Source: Actinomycetota bacterium
GTDB taxonomy: Bacteria; Actinomycetota; Actinomycetes; Propionibacteriales; Propionibacteriaceae
Assembly (NCBI GenBank): GCA_020161795.1
Contig: JAIUOR010000065.1
Coordinates: 1 to 40,791, forward strand
Length of the DNA: 40,791 bases
Reading direction: 5' to 3'
Shown here: piece after piece, positions 26,286-34,800 of the stretch
Layout: each line of letters starts with the position of its first letter
How positions within the stretch are numbered: the first letter of the stretch is position 1
The notes under the pieces: generated by a model
What the model saw: only the letters and a program-made list of their open reading frames with translations
Database searches by the model: none
Told to the model about the DNA's origin: nothing
Program-made: the position numbers and the translations under genes

Positions 26286-28379
26286 CTACGTGCTGATCCC
26301 CACCCAGAGTCCGTCCCGTGCCCTGGTCATGGCGACATAGAGCTCGCGCCGAGTGAGTTCCCAGCGCTCCCGCTCGGTGCCTTCCACGGGTGGCTCGCTG
26401 AAGGTGTGCACTCGTCGGATGTCGGGGATGAGAACCTGCTTGAACTCCAGTCCCTTAGCGCGTTTGATCGTGCCAACCTTGATCGCCTCAAGCGGCACGC
26501 CGCTGTACTCCTCCAGGTTCACGACCGGGAGGCCGGCGGCGAGCAGGGCTGCGGTCGCGTCCATTGCCGCGCGGCGGGTGATGCAGAGCACGGCGACATC
26601 ACCGATGCCGGTACCGATGTCCTTGATGACGCTGCGGACCCGACGAACCATCGTTTCGTTGAGTTCCCGCCGGTTCGCGCATCGAGAGATCACCGGTTCG
26701 GAACCGGCTCGCGGCACGCTGGACGGCACATCTCCTCGTGCCAGCACCCCTTCGATGTCGGCGTACTCGTCGCCGGCGACGAGGCGCTGGGCGAAATCCA
26801 CGATCTGCGCGGTGTTGCGGTAGTTGATGTCAAGTACGACGCCTCGACCCGCGACTGACAGCCCGGCCTCCGCGAGGGTGTAGCCGCCCGGATAGATCGA
26901 CTGCTGGCCGTCTCCAATCAGGGTGAAACTGTCGGGCTCGTCGCCTACGAGCGAGTGCAGCATACGCACCATCGCGCAGGAGAGGTCCTGTGCCTCGTCC
27001 ACGATCACCGCGGAGTAGACATCTTTCATCGGCTCACGGCGAAGCTCGGCTTCGGCGAGGAGCACGAGATCGGCGAAGTCGTCGATTCCGCGCTGACGAA
27101 GCTCGGTGTCATAGGCGCAGTACAGCTGCCAAACTGCCTGGCGACCAGCCAGATTCAGGGCGTGCCGCCGGCCAGCCCGAGTGAGATCCGCGTACTGCTC
27201 GAAACGAGCGATACCACGTCCTTTGATGACGTGCTCGATCTCGTCGGCCCAGTAGTCGTGGTCTCTGGTGCCCCTGCCAAGCACTGAATCCACGCCTATC
27301 TGGCGCCACGCGACATCGAACGCAACCCTGCTCTGAGCGGGATCCAGATTGAAGTGGACGCCACGGTCCTGCAGCAACCGGCGGGCAAAGGCATGCGTAC
27401 CGGTGAACTCCACCCGATCCACCGCCTCAGGCGCCAGTCTGCGCAGCAACTCGCGAAGCACGTCCGGCAGCGTCCGCACGTAGGTCGTGACGAGGATGCG
27501 TCCCGACTTGATTCGGGCGAGGTGCGCGGCGCGATGCAGTCCGACGACGGTCTTGCCGGTTCCGGCCGGGCCGCGGATGCGCGAAGGCCCAGGGAAGGAG
27601 CGCCGAACCAGCTTGGCCTGCTGGGGATGCAGGAACGACATCCATTCCTCGATCGGTTGTGCCAGCACGCCTTGGAGGAGCGCATCGTTCACCTCCTCAG
27701 GGCTCAACAACGCGTCCTGCTCTGCTTCGCGGCTGGGCAGCGGCAGGACAGGCTCGGGCACGGACGCAACGACCGGAGGCGGAGCGCTGGCCTGGGGGAA
27801 GAGAGTGAGTGCCCGAGCCAGCACGGTGTCGACCTGAGTGGGGGTGAGCCGATTGCCGTGGCTGGCGATGCAGCGGAGCAGATCCCGCTCTCCGACGATG
27901 CGGACGCCGTTCACTGTGGCGTCGATGTCCCGACGCCCGGCCAGAGCGATGAGCGGCCGGACCTCGCCGGGCGCGAGCCCCACCTCCGCGAGATCAGCCT
28001 GGGTGATGTCCGCCAGGTCGGCCAGGCCGAGCAGTTCGTCGGTGACGTCGGCATCGCCGCGGTGAACCCGGCCTTGATCGATCGCGACTTCGGCCCATGC
28101 CTTGGTGTCGACGATGAACACGCCACCCGGACCGATCACGATCAGATCCACCTGCGCCCGCCGCGTCCCCGGCCAGCAGCGATCAGCGAGCATGAAGTAC
28201 CCGAGAGGGGAAAGCGGGGCCAGCGTTCGAGCCGTCTGCTTCTCCGTGATCTCCGCAATCCCGAAACGACCGGCGGCGGCCCGCGCCTCGGCGGCCGCCT
28301 TCTCGTGCGCATCGGCGAGGGCGAGTTGTCGGCGAGACTCGGCGCCGGCGGATTCACCAGCGACCACGAGTCGCCTCAC
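26286..28379 (-). CDS. NERD-domain SF1 (UvrD-like) helicase
   Basis: A 697-residue fusion, GTG start. After a short coiled N-terminus, residues about 45-150 are a NERD nuclease-like domain (LADRCWPGTRRAQVDLIVIGPGGVFIVDTKAW, with the D-(n)-D-T-K core). From about 265 it is a UvrD/Rep-class helicase: RGPAGTGKTVVGLH (Walker A), VIVDEAQDLS (Walker B), IGDGQQSIYPGGYTL, VLDINYRNTAQ, KRAKGLEFKQVLIP and the last motif YVAMTRARDGLW. Such fusions are frequently found in bacterial defence neighbourhoods or act in DNA repair. All helicase motifs are intact. The next gene on the strand encodes the NYN protein. Confidence 0.9.
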   Translation of the reverse strand: MRRLVVAGESAGAESRRQLALADAHEKAAAEARAAAGRFGIAEITEKQTARTLAPLSPLGYFMLADRCWPGTRRAQVDLIVIGPGGVFIVDTKAWAEVAIDQGRVHRGDADVTDELLGLADLADITQADLAEVGLAPGEVRPLIALAGRRDIDATVNGVRIVGERDLLRCIASHGNRLTPTQVDTVLARALTLFPQASAPPPVVASVPEPVLPLPSREAEQDALLSPEEVNDALLQGVLAQPIEEWMSFLHPQQAKLVRRSFPGPSRIRGPAGTGKTVVGLHRAAHLARIKSGRILVTTYVRTLPDVLRELLRRLAPEAVDRVEFTGTHAFARRLLQDRGVHFNLDPAQSRVAFDVAWRQIGVDSVLGRGTRDHDYWADEIEHVIKGRGIARFEQYADLTRAGRRHALNLAGRQAVWQLYCAYDTELRQRGIDDFADLVLLAEAELRREPMKDVYSAVIVDEAQDLSCAMVRMLHSLVGDEPDSFTLIGDGQQSIYPGGYTLAEAGLSVAGRGVVLDINYRNTAQIVDFAQRLVAGDEYADIEGVLARGDVPSSVPRAGSEPVISRCANRRELNETMVRRVRSVIKDIGTGIGDVAVLCITRRAAMDATAALLAAGLPVVNLEEYSGVPLEAIKVGTIKRAKGLEFKQVLIPDIRRVHTFSEPPVEGTERERWELTRRELYVAMTRARDGLWVGIST

Positions 28380-28482
28380 TGGCGGCGGGAACGGATGGCA
28401 CTGCGGGCCTCGCTGTGGGTGTCTGAGGGCTTCCTTGGATCGTAACGCCGATTCCCGGGTCGCGTGGGCTGACTCGCTGACC

Positions 28483-28535
28483 CCACCGGCCGGTGGCTTC
28501 GCTTGTAGGTTGCGGCCCCTGCGACAGCGCTGTCG
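28483..28535. repeat. Two 14-bp perfect palindromes in the 28,380-28,660 gap
   Basis: CCACCGGCCGGTGG at 28483-28496 and CGACAGCGCTGTCG at 28522-28535. They lie in the divergent region between the NERD-helicase gene and the RluA-type gene, so they could be operators for either. I see no gene in this 281-bp gap. Confidence 0.45.
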
Positions 28536-28660
28536 TGGACGGCCTGGCGCGCGCCTCGCTCCGCAGCGATTTCTCCGTCGCCGCGGAACTGACTGGGTTC
28601 AGCGCCGTTCCCTCCGTAATCTGCGGGATGTGATCTCTGCTGTCCAGGCCCGGTGAGCTG

Positions 28661-29584
28661 ATGCCTCCGCGTTCTCCGCTGCCCCAGCGGCAGGGGTTGG
28701 ACGCGGCGTGGTTACGCACCCCGGACAACCGGCCAGGCGCGCGTCCGCCGTGGACGACGATGCGGGAGTTCCTCGCGGCGCGTTTGCCGGCTGTGGTGCC
28801 GGTCGAGGAGATGCTGCGGGCCGGTGAGTTCGTCGATCAGGCGGGCCGCCCCTGGACGGGGGAGGAGCCGTACCGTCCCAGCACCTTGGTGTGGTTCCAC
28901 AGGCCGTTGACGCCCGAGCCGGTGGTGCCCTTCGCGGTCGAGGTGCTGTACCGCGACGCTCGCCTGGCGGTCGTCGACAAGCCGCATTTCCTGGCCACCA
29001 CACCGCGCGGCTCCCACATCGCCGAGTCGGTGCTGGTGAGGTTGCGGCGCTCCTTGGGCCTGCCCGACCTCGCCGCGGCGCATCGGCTGGACCGTCTCAC
29101 TGCTGGCGTGCTGGTGCTCACCACGCACCGCGAACACCGCGCCGCCTATGCCGGGATCTTCCAGGCGCGGGAGGCGCACAAGACCTATGAGGCGCTGGCG
29201 GCATTCGATCCGGCGCTGGAGTTCCCGCGCCGGGTGACCAACCGGATCGAGAAGCGGCGAGGCAGCCTTCAGGCCGAGGTGGTGGACGGCGAACCGAACG
29301 CCGAGACCCTGATCGAACTCGTCGAGACCCGCGGCGAGTGCGCGCGCTACCGGCTGACCCCCGCCACCGGGAGAACCCACCAGTTGCGGGTGCACATGGC
29401 CGCCCTGGGGCTGCCGATCCTGGGTGACCCGCTGTACCCGGCGGTGCTGGACCTCGACCCCGGCGATTTCTCCACGCCGCTCCAACTCATTGCCCGGCGG
29501 CTGTGCTTCACCGACCCGATCGACGGGACTCCGCGTGACTACACCAGCCGGTTCGCCCTGCGGTGGCCGGAAGCGGCGCAGTGA
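28661..29584 (+). CDS. RluA-family RNA pseudouridine synthase
   Basis: A 307-residue protein. It has the catalytic motif HRLDRLTAGVLVLT (Asp about residue 144), the upstream strand VVDKPHFLATTPRG and the RNA-binding GRTHQLRVHMAALGLPILGD near residue 245, all typical of RluA/RluC/RluD enzymes that isomerise uridine in rRNA or tRNA. A clear S4 domain is not visible. The N-terminal 95 residues (EEMLRAGEFVDQAGRP) may be a degenerate one. It is followed after 4 bp by trmL, so two RNA-modification genes form an operon. Confidence 0.9.
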   Translation: MPPRSPLPQRQGLDAAWLRTPDNRPGARPPWTTMREFLAARLPAVVPVEEMLRAGEFVDQAGRPWTGEEPYRPSTLVWFHRPLTPEPVVPFAVEVLYRDARLAVVDKPHFLATTPRGSHIAESVLVRLRRSLGLPDLAAAHRLDRLTAGVLVLTTHREHRAAYAGIFQAREAHKTYEALAAFDPALEFPRRVTNRIEKRRGSLQAEVVDGEPNAETLIELVETRGECARYRLTPATGRTHQLRVHMAALGLPILGDPLYPAVLDLDPGDFSTPLQLIARRLCFTDPIDGTPRDYTSRFALRWPEAAQ

Positions 29585-29588
29585 CAAG

Positions 29589-30074
29589 ATGACCTCCGTG
29601 ACCCGTCCACTGCGCATCCTGTTCCATTCGCCGCAGATCCCGAACAACACCGGCGCCACGATGCGGCTGGCGGCCGTGACCGGCGCCGAGCTGCACCTTG
29701 CGCGGCCACTCGGCTTCGACATGGACGATGCCAAGTTGCGCCGGGCGGGTGTCGACTATCGCGACCAGGCCGCCACGTTCGTCCACGAGTCGTTGTCGGA
29801 CGCGTATCGCATGCTGCTGCCCGCCCGGGTCTTCGCCTTCACCGCCCGCGCCGAAGCCCTCTACACCGAGGTTGCCTACCAGCCCGGCGATGTCCTGCTG
29901 TTCGGCCCGGAGCCCACCGGGCTGGCTCCCGATGTTCTGGCCGACCCTCGCATAACCGCGCTGGTACGGATACCGATGCGTCCCCGGATGCGTTCCCTCA
30001 ACCTTGCCAACGCCGCAGCCATCGCCGTCTATGAGGCCTGGCGCCAACTCGGCCATCCCGGCGCTGGCAGTTGA
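29589..30074 (+). CDS. trmL: tRNA (cytidine(34)-2'-O)-methyltransferase, SPOUT family
   Basis: A 161-residue SPOUT enzyme that 2'-O-methylates the wobble base of certain leucine tRNAs in the family. Motifs: FHSPQIPNNTGATMRLAAVTGAELHLARPLGF (motif 1), LLFGPEPTGLAPDVL (motif 2, SAM knot) and MRSLNLANAAAIAVYEAWRQLG (motif 3). Length is as expected for a stand-alone TrmL. ATG at 29589; a GTG nine bases later is an alternative start. Confidence 0.92.
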   Translation: MTSVTRPLRILFHSPQIPNNTGATMRLAAVTGAELHLARPLGFDMDDAKLRRAGVDYRDQAATFVHESLSDAYRMLLPARVFAFTARAEALYTEVAYQPGDVLLFGPEPTGLAPDVLADPRITALVRIPMRPRMRSLNLANAAAIAVYEAWRQLGHPGAGS

Positions 30075-30148
30075 GACTCCGGACGCCGTCGGCTCCACAT
30101 CGCCGCGCGAGCGCAGGGTGACCGCATCGAGTTCCGTGCCCATGGCGC

Positions 30149-30679
30149 TCACCTGGCTTCAACGGGGCTGGAGACCATCCACGTCCGGAAGCCCCTGGAA
30201 ACTGGTGAAGGTCCCGTCTCGTCGAGATCCGGTCGGCCGACGACGAATCCCTCCGACCGTGCCGTGAGCACCACGCCGCTGCCGCTCTCGTCGACGGCCG
30301 CCCGGGCGGCCGCGACCCGTTCCACCGAGAGGGCGAAGTCGAGCAATGGCTCATGTGGGTCACGGCTGGAGTCTTCAATCGACAGGCCGGCGATCCCGGT
30401 CCGGGCAACACGCAGGACGTTACCGACCACGCCCTGCGGAGCGATGGCGAAGCCACCCTCGAAGTCCGCGTTCACGGGCACCTTCACCGCTTCTGCTATG
30501 GCGGCCAGATGCTCCAGCATCTCCTCGAGGTTCGCCCCGTTGTCCGGTCTCCCCTTCGTCCATGCGAAGCCGGCGCTGGTGGTGGCCAAGGCGGGGAATC
30601 CGAGCGTCTCCAGGGCTCGGGCGCTGCCGACATCCCAGGGGTTGGGCATGACGCTCGGTGGGTAAGGGGAACCCAGCAA
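30149..30679 (-). pseudogene. Isocitrate lyase / PEP-mutase family fragment
   Basis: Homology covers about 30215-30652: VMPNPWDVGSARALETLGFPAL, then ATTSAGFAWTKGRPDN, the metal-binding VNADFEGGFA, and IEDSS. Family members have about 20 residues before MPNPWD and about 100 after GRPDLDET; both are missing here. The frame runs into unrelated residues at each end. It is a fragment that lacks the C-terminal half of the barrel, so probably inactive. Bases 30075-30214 hold nothing I recognise. Confidence 0.75.
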
Positions 30680-30699
30680 CCATCGAAAGGAAGCTGATC

Positions 30700-31200
30700 A
30701 TGGCCGAGAAGAACCTCGAGACCCTGTTTCACGACACCCTGCGCGACATGTACTACGCCGAGCGTCACATCCTCAAGACCCTGCCGAAGCTGGAGGGAGC
30801 CGCCGCCTCCGACGAGCTGAAGGCCGCCTTCGCGCAGCATCACACCGAGACCGAGGGCCAGGTCGAGCGACTGGAGAAGGTCTTCACGATGATCGACAAG
30901 ACGCCGCGGAGCAAGCGTTGCCCGGCCATCGACGGCATCCTCACCGAGGGCGACGAGCACCTGAAGGAGTACGAGGGCTCGGTGGCCGCCGATGCGTCCC
31001 TGATCGCGTCGGCGCAGGCCGTCGAACACTACGAGATCACCCGCTACGGCACCCTTCGCCGTTGGGCGGCGATGCTCGGCCTGCGCGATGGTGCCGATCT
31101 GCTGAGCGAGACCCTCGAAGAGGAGTCGCGCACCGACGAGTTGCTGACCAAGATCGCCGAGGCCGAGGCGAATGCCAAGGCCGCTCAGGGCGCCCGGTAG
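30700..31200 (+). CDS. DUF892 ferritin-like protein (YciE/YciF type)
   Basis: A 166-residue four-helix protein starting at the ATG at 30700, with AAGGAAG upstream. The helices carry spaced Glu/His residues (LFHDTLRDMYYAERHILKTLPKLE, FAQHHTETEGQVERLEKVF, AVEHYEITRYGTL, LSETLEEESRTDELL), typical of the YciE/YciF ferritin-like di-metal family linked to stress responses. It ends 17 bp before topoisomerase IB. Long out-of-frame reading across this gene belongs to the downstream topoisomerase frame. Confidence 0.9.
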   Translation: MAEKNLETLFHDTLRDMYYAERHILKTLPKLEGAAASDELKAAFAQHHTETEGQVERLEKVFTMIDKTPRSKRCPAIDGILTEGDEHLKEYEGSVAADASLIASAQAVEHYEITRYGTLRRWAAMLGLRDGADLLSETLEEESRTDELLTKIAEAEANAKAAQGAR

Positions 31201-31217
31201 GGCACCAGGCAGCGCTC

Positions 31218-32225
31218 GTGGGGCCACGTCTACGCAGGGTCTCGTCAGGGTCGCCGGGGTGGACACGACGCAGAACCGGCCGGGGGTTCGCCTACGCCGA
31301 CGAGCGGGGCAGGCCGCTTAGCGCCGAGCAGGTCGAGCGAGTGCGGAACCTCGTCATCCCGCCCGCCTGGCGGGAGGTCTGGATCTGTCCCTTGGCGAAC
31401 GGGCACCTGCAGGCGGTCGGGACGGACGACGCGGGCCGGCGGCAGTATCTGTACCTTCCCGTCTGGCGGGAGCGTCGCGACCTGCAGAAGTACCGGCGGG
31501 TCGCCGAAGCGGCCGCGCTGCTGCCCCCGGTTCGCCGCCAGGTGGGACGGGACCTGCGCCAGCCGGGCATGCCTGTCGAGCGGGTGGCCGCGCTGGCGGT
31601 GCGGCTGCTCGACGAGGGCTACTTCCGGATCGGCAACGACGTCTACGCCGATCGTCACGGGTCCTTCGGGCTGACCACCCTGCAGCGGCGGCACGTCCGC
31701 CGGCAGGGGGAGTCGCTCGGCTTCCGGTTCACCGGCAAGTCGGGCATCGACCACGAGGTGACGATCAGTGATCCGCAAGTGCTCGCGGTCATCCGGATGC
31801 TGCGCCGCCGGCCCGGCAAGGGCGACGAGCGGCTGCTGGCCTACCGCACGTCCGGCGGCTGGACGGAACTGACCTCGGCGACGGTCAACGCCTACCTCGC
31901 ACAACTGTTCGAGACGGAGTTCACGGCGAAGGACTTCCGTACCTGGCACGCGACCGTGATCGCCGCCGAGTCGCTGGCTCTCAGCGACGAGCCGGGCGCG
32001 ACCGCGGTCTCTCGCAAGCGGGCAGCCCGTGCCGCGGTGAACGAGGTGGCCGGCTATCTGGGGAACACCCCCGCCGTGGCACGCGCTTCCTACATCGACC
32101 CTCGGGTGATCGACCGCCATGAGTCGGGTGTGACCATGGATCCCGCCGTCGCGCGCGCCCACCGGGGCAGCCGAGGCAGGACCGCAGCGGAGACCGCTGT
32201 ACTCGAGCTGCTGGGCGGTGACTGA
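31218..32225 (+). CDS. DNA topoisomerase IB (poxvirus-like)
   Basis: A 335-residue protein starting at GTG 31218, chosen because the residues LRRVSSGSPGWTRRRTGRGFAYADERGRP that begin the family follow at once. Motifs: NLVIPPAWREVWICPLANGHLQAVGTDDAGRRQYLY, YFRIGNDVYADRHGSFGLTTL (active-site Arg region), FTGKSGIDHEV (Lys), DFRTWHATVIAA (Arg/His), and the presumed nucleophile Tyr in SYIDPRVID (about residue 292). It relaxes supercoils through a 3'-phosphotyrosine intermediate. The catalytic set appears complete. Confidence 0.9.
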   Translation: MGPRLRRVSSGSPGWTRRRTGRGFAYADERGRPLSAEQVERVRNLVIPPAWREVWICPLANGHLQAVGTDDAGRRQYLYLPVWRERRDLQKYRRVAEAAALLPPVRRQVGRDLRQPGMPVERVAALAVRLLDEGYFRIGNDVYADRHGSFGLTTLQRRHVRRQGESLGFRFTGKSGIDHEVTISDPQVLAVIRMLRRRPGKGDERLLAYRTSGGWTELTSATVNAYLAQLFETEFTAKDFRTWHATVIAAESLALSDEPGATAVSRKRAARAAVNEVAGYLGNTPAVARASYIDPRVIDRHESGVTMDPAVARAHRGSRGRTAAETAVLELLGGD

Positions 32226-32386
32226 GCTGCCGGGCCGGTGATCGCAGCCTGCGTCGTGCGCGACAGCAGAATCGGCCTGAGCGCATGATGGCGAGCGCTG
32301 TCGCCTTCGCGACAGAACCCCATCGGCCCCGAGGGCTGGTAGGGTCCGGTGCTTCCGTGTCCGTTCGAGTCTGTGATGGAGTTTTC

Positions 32387-32926
32387 GTGCTTGAGGCAAT
32401 CTGGATCTACCTGCTGTTGGCGTTCGTGGTCATCGTCCCGATCGTCTACTCGCTCTTCTTCAAGAAGAAGCTCCAGGCCAAAGCCGCCGAGATCGGCACC
32501 GCCAAGGGGCTGAACCTGGAAGAGAAGGTGAAGGCCTCCAACGAAAAGACCCTCGACAAGATCGCGGCTGAACTCGGCCAGCGGATCACCTTCGCGGACG
32601 CGGTCGCCGGACGCGGGGTGGTGGACGCCGTCCTCGGCGCGGCCAAGAGCGTCACCCCGGCCGGTCCGGACAACTGGCACCTGAAGTTCGCCGCCGCCGA
32701 TGACGTCTCCCTCGCCTGGACGACGGACGCAGCCGGCGGCGTCCTGGCGGTGACGCGCTCGCGCCACATGGTGAACGGACCCGTCGGGGAGCGGGCGTGG
32801 CGCAAGGTCGTAGCGGCCCTTACCGCCGCGGCTGCGGAACGCGGTGTCGCCCTCGAGGTCGTCACGGTGCCGCTCGTCCCGATGAACCCGCAGGACGAGA
32901 AGGAACCGCTCTGGGTGGCCGGCTGA
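32387..32926 (+). CDS. Membrane-anchored protein of unknown function
   Basis: A 179-residue protein from the GTG at 32387, which has GGAG five bases upstream; more upstream in-frame starts would add an unlikely tail before the membrane segment. Residues 3-22 (EAIWIYLLLAFVVIVPIVYS) form one transmembrane helix, followed by a KKK stop-transfer cluster and a cytoplasmic or peripheral domain with an amphipathic helix (LNLEEKVKASNEKTLDKIAAEL). I do not recognise a family. Confidence 0.7.
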   Translation: MLEAIWIYLLLAFVVIVPIVYSLFFKKKLQAKAAEIGTAKGLNLEEKVKASNEKTLDKIAAELGQRITFADAVAGRGVVDAVLGAAKSVTPAGPDNWHLKFAAADDVSLAWTTDAAGGVLAVTRSRHMVNGPVGERAWRKVVAALTAAAAERGVALEVVTVPLVPMNPQDEKEPLWVAG

Positions 32927-33126
32927 TCCGGCCGAACCATCGGAGGTACTCGAGGGACGGTACCTCCGCCACGGCGACCGGCTGGGCTACCTCGCCTGGG
33001 TGAGTTCCCCGCCTAGGGGCCATCGACCAGCGAGTCGCGCAGCCCGACCACCAGCAGCCGATCGTTCGTCGCCCAGCGGCCGCACTGGAGTGGCCAGGCG
33101 CTCGGCTACAACTGACAGCAATGCAG

Positions 33127-33158
33127 AACGGCGCCGCCCCAGGAGGGGCGACGCCGTT
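33127..33158 (-). terminator. Hairpin terminator downstream of the cold-shock gene
   Basis: Outer arms AACGGCG (33127-33133) and CGCCGTT (33152-33158) pair perfectly, with a further GC stem (CGCCCC/GGGGCG) inside. It lies 12 bp after the stop codon on the minus strand. No long T-tract follows, as is usual in actinobacteria. Confidence 0.75.
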
Positions 33159-33170
33159 GCGTGGATAATG

Positions 33171-33374
33171 TCAGAGGGCGCGGATGTTGGCCGCCTGGAG
33201 GCCCTTCTGGCCGCGCTCCACGTCGAACTCCACCTGCTGACCCTCGTAGAGGTCGCGCCGACCGGAGCCGACGATGGCGGAGAAGTGCGCGAACACATCC
33301 GCCGAGCCGTCCGAGGGGGCGATGAAGCCAAAGCCCTTGTCGGAGTTGAACCATTTGACAGTGCCAGTGGCCAT
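33171..33374 (-). CDS. cspA: Cold-shock protein, CspA family
   Basis: A 67-residue beta-barrel with both RNA-binding motifs: KGFGFIAP (RNP1) and VFAHFSAI (RNP2), starting [10 protein letters not shown]. Upstream in-frame codons would add an atypical tail. The ATG is preceded by AAGGAAG. It is an RNA chaperone and single-strand nucleic-acid binder. Its leader contains a hairpin just before the ribosome site and a strong terminator follows, so it is a monocistronic unit. Confidence 0.95.
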   Translation of the reverse strand: MATGTVKWFNSDKGFGFIAPSDGSADVFAHFSAIVGSGRRDLYEGQQVEFDVERGQKGLQAANIRAL

Positions 33375-33762
33375 GTCGATCTTCCTTCGTGTTGCTGGAT
33401 CGCTTCGGACGATCCGGTTTACCGCGCCAAGGATTCTGACACGGGGATCTGGGTGGGGACGCATCCGGCCGCGCGCCTGCAACGCCTCGGCGAGACGGAG
33501 GCGGTGGCCGGTGATGCGATGGTGATAGGTCTTCTTTTCTGGTGCGAAACTCGGCAGCGAGTCGGAGCGGAGGAGAAGTTCGGGCTGCGGTACTCGCCCG
33601 CTGGGCCGGCGGCGCCGGCTCCCGAACCTATGAGACGGATGGACAGGTAGCTGACGCTATCACGACTGACCGCGTCGCGGCTGCCTTCTTCCGCGCGACT
33701 TTGTCTTCCACGCGGTGCGTAAAGGTGCCGAGTTTCGTTCGATGAAGGACTGTCCCGGCGGC
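33375..33762. other. 388-bp gene-free stretch: cold-shock leader and promoter
   Basis: On the minus strand a hairpin GGATCG-(7 nt)-CGATCC (33397-33415) stands 22 bp upstream of the cspA ATG and immediately upstream of its ribosome site, which could make translation temperature-dependent. The rest, up to the end of the DUF1697 gene, shows no gene I can support. It presumably holds the cspA promoter, which I cannot place confidently. Confidence 0.5.
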
Positions 33763-34308
33763 CTATCGGCTTTCCAGCTTCCTCACGATGCGCTCGACGG
33801 TGAGCCAGGTGCGGGTCGTGATGCTCTTGCCGTAGGACTTCTCCAGCCACACCATGAAGTCGGGAGTCCTGCCCGGATCGCTGTTGTCGGTGATCGCCAG
33901 CACCGCCCGCGCGGCGGGGTCGTAGCCCACGACCTGGGTGAGCCCGTCCGGGTGGTCGGTGACCAGGACGTTGGCGGGCGCTTCCTTGAAGAAGGTGACG
34001 GTCAGGTAGGTGCCGCGTCCGTGGGTGAGGCCGGGGAACGGGTCGCTGGCGAGCAGGGCGCGCAGTTCATCGAGGGAGCGGACGAGGGTGCGGCTGTTGA
34101 GCTCAAGGTCGGCGACGAGCGCCGCCTCGATCCGCTCCTCGATCGCGGGAACGTCGGCCTCCGGGCTGTCGAAAACGATGTTGCCGCTGGCCAGCACCGA
34201 CGCCACCTTGGCGAACCCGAGCCGCTCGAACACACCTCGCAGCTGGTCGTTGGACTGGTTCCTGCCGCTCGGAGCGATCCCCCGCAGCAGCGCCGCGTAC
34301 TGGTTCAT
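33763..34308 (-). CDS. DUF1697 protein
   Basis: A 181-residue protein starting MNQYAALLRGIAPSGRNQ, the usual start of DUF1697 proteins, with the family segments LGFAKVASVLASGNIVFDSP and TVTFFKEAP and the C-terminal DFMVWLEKSYGKSITTRTWLTVERIV. The biochemical function of the family is unknown. An ATG 36 bases upstream would add a basic tail and is less likely. Confidence 0.88.
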   Translation of the reverse strand: MNQYAALLRGIAPSGRNQSNDQLRGVFERLGFAKVASVLASGNIVFDSPEADVPAIEERIEAALVADLELNSRTLVRSLDELRALLASDPFPGLTHGRGTYLTVTFFKEAPANVLVTDHPDGLTQVVGYDPAARAVLAITDNSDPGRTPDFMVWLEKSYGKSITTRTWLTVERIVRKLESR

Positions 34309-34341
34309 GCCGCGACGGTACCTCACCGCTTTCCGAAGCGT

Positions 34342-34383
34342 CATTCCCGCGTTTCCACCACGGTGGGGGGTTGTGCGGGAATG
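34342..34383. repeat. Nested inverted repeat between thioredoxin-like and DUF1697 genes
   Basis: Arms CATTCCCGC (34342-34350) and GCGGGAATG (34375-34383) pair over 9 bp, and an inner CCACC/GGTGG stem lies between them. It stands after the thioredoxin-like stop on the minus strand and before the DUF1697 start. It may be a terminator for the former or an RNA element of the latter. Confidence 0.5.
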
Positions 34384-34425
34384 GCGGTGGGGAGGTGCAG
34401 GGCGGCAGGGGCAGCGACAACCGTC

Positions 34426-34752
34426 CTATGGCTGCGGGTCGATCTCCCCCAGCGCCTCGGCGATCGGCGCCGCCTTGTTGGGACGGATGAGCCGGCCGAC
34501 CTCCTGGCCGTCGCGCAGGAAGATGAGGGACGGCCACAGCTTCACCCGGTAGGAGCGTCCCAGCGGGCGGCCCGGGCCGTCCTCGACCTTGATCACGCGG
34601 ACGTCCGGGTACCCGGCGAGCGCAGTCTCCAGCGGCCGCTGCGCTGCCCGGCAGTACCCGCACCAGTTCGTGCCGAACACCAGCAGGCTGGCGCCCGGGA
34701 GCGCGTCCACCTCGGCGCGGTCGGGCTGTTCCTCGCGGTACCCCAGATCCAT
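34426..34752 (-). CDS. Thioredoxin-like protein with a WCGYC active site
   Basis: A 108-residue thioredoxin fold: FGTNWCGYCRAAQRPLE holds the CXXC, followed by VKLWPSLIFLRDGQEVGRL with the cis-Pro. The CGYC pair and short length resemble small actinobacterial thiol-reductase partners rather than classical TrxA (CGPC). ATG at 34752 (MDLGYREEQ) or 34764; neither has a good ribosome site. It lies 48 bp downstream of trxC on the same strand. Confidence 0.85.
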   Translation of the reverse strand: MDLGYREEQPDRAEVDALPGASLLVFGTNWCGYCRAAQRPLETALAGYPDVRVIKVEDGPGRPLGRSYRVKLWPSLIFLRDGQEVGRLIRPNKAAPIAEALGEIDPQP

Positions 34753-34800
34753 GGCGGCGAGCATAGCCCGGGGCCAGCGGCGGGAGGTCGAGCGTTCTCG

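Noticed and set aside
30918-32225. Longer topoisomerase with an N-terminal extension overlapping the DUF892 gene
   Set aside because: The extension is out-of-frame reading of the DUF892 gene. Family homology begins right after the GTG at 31218.
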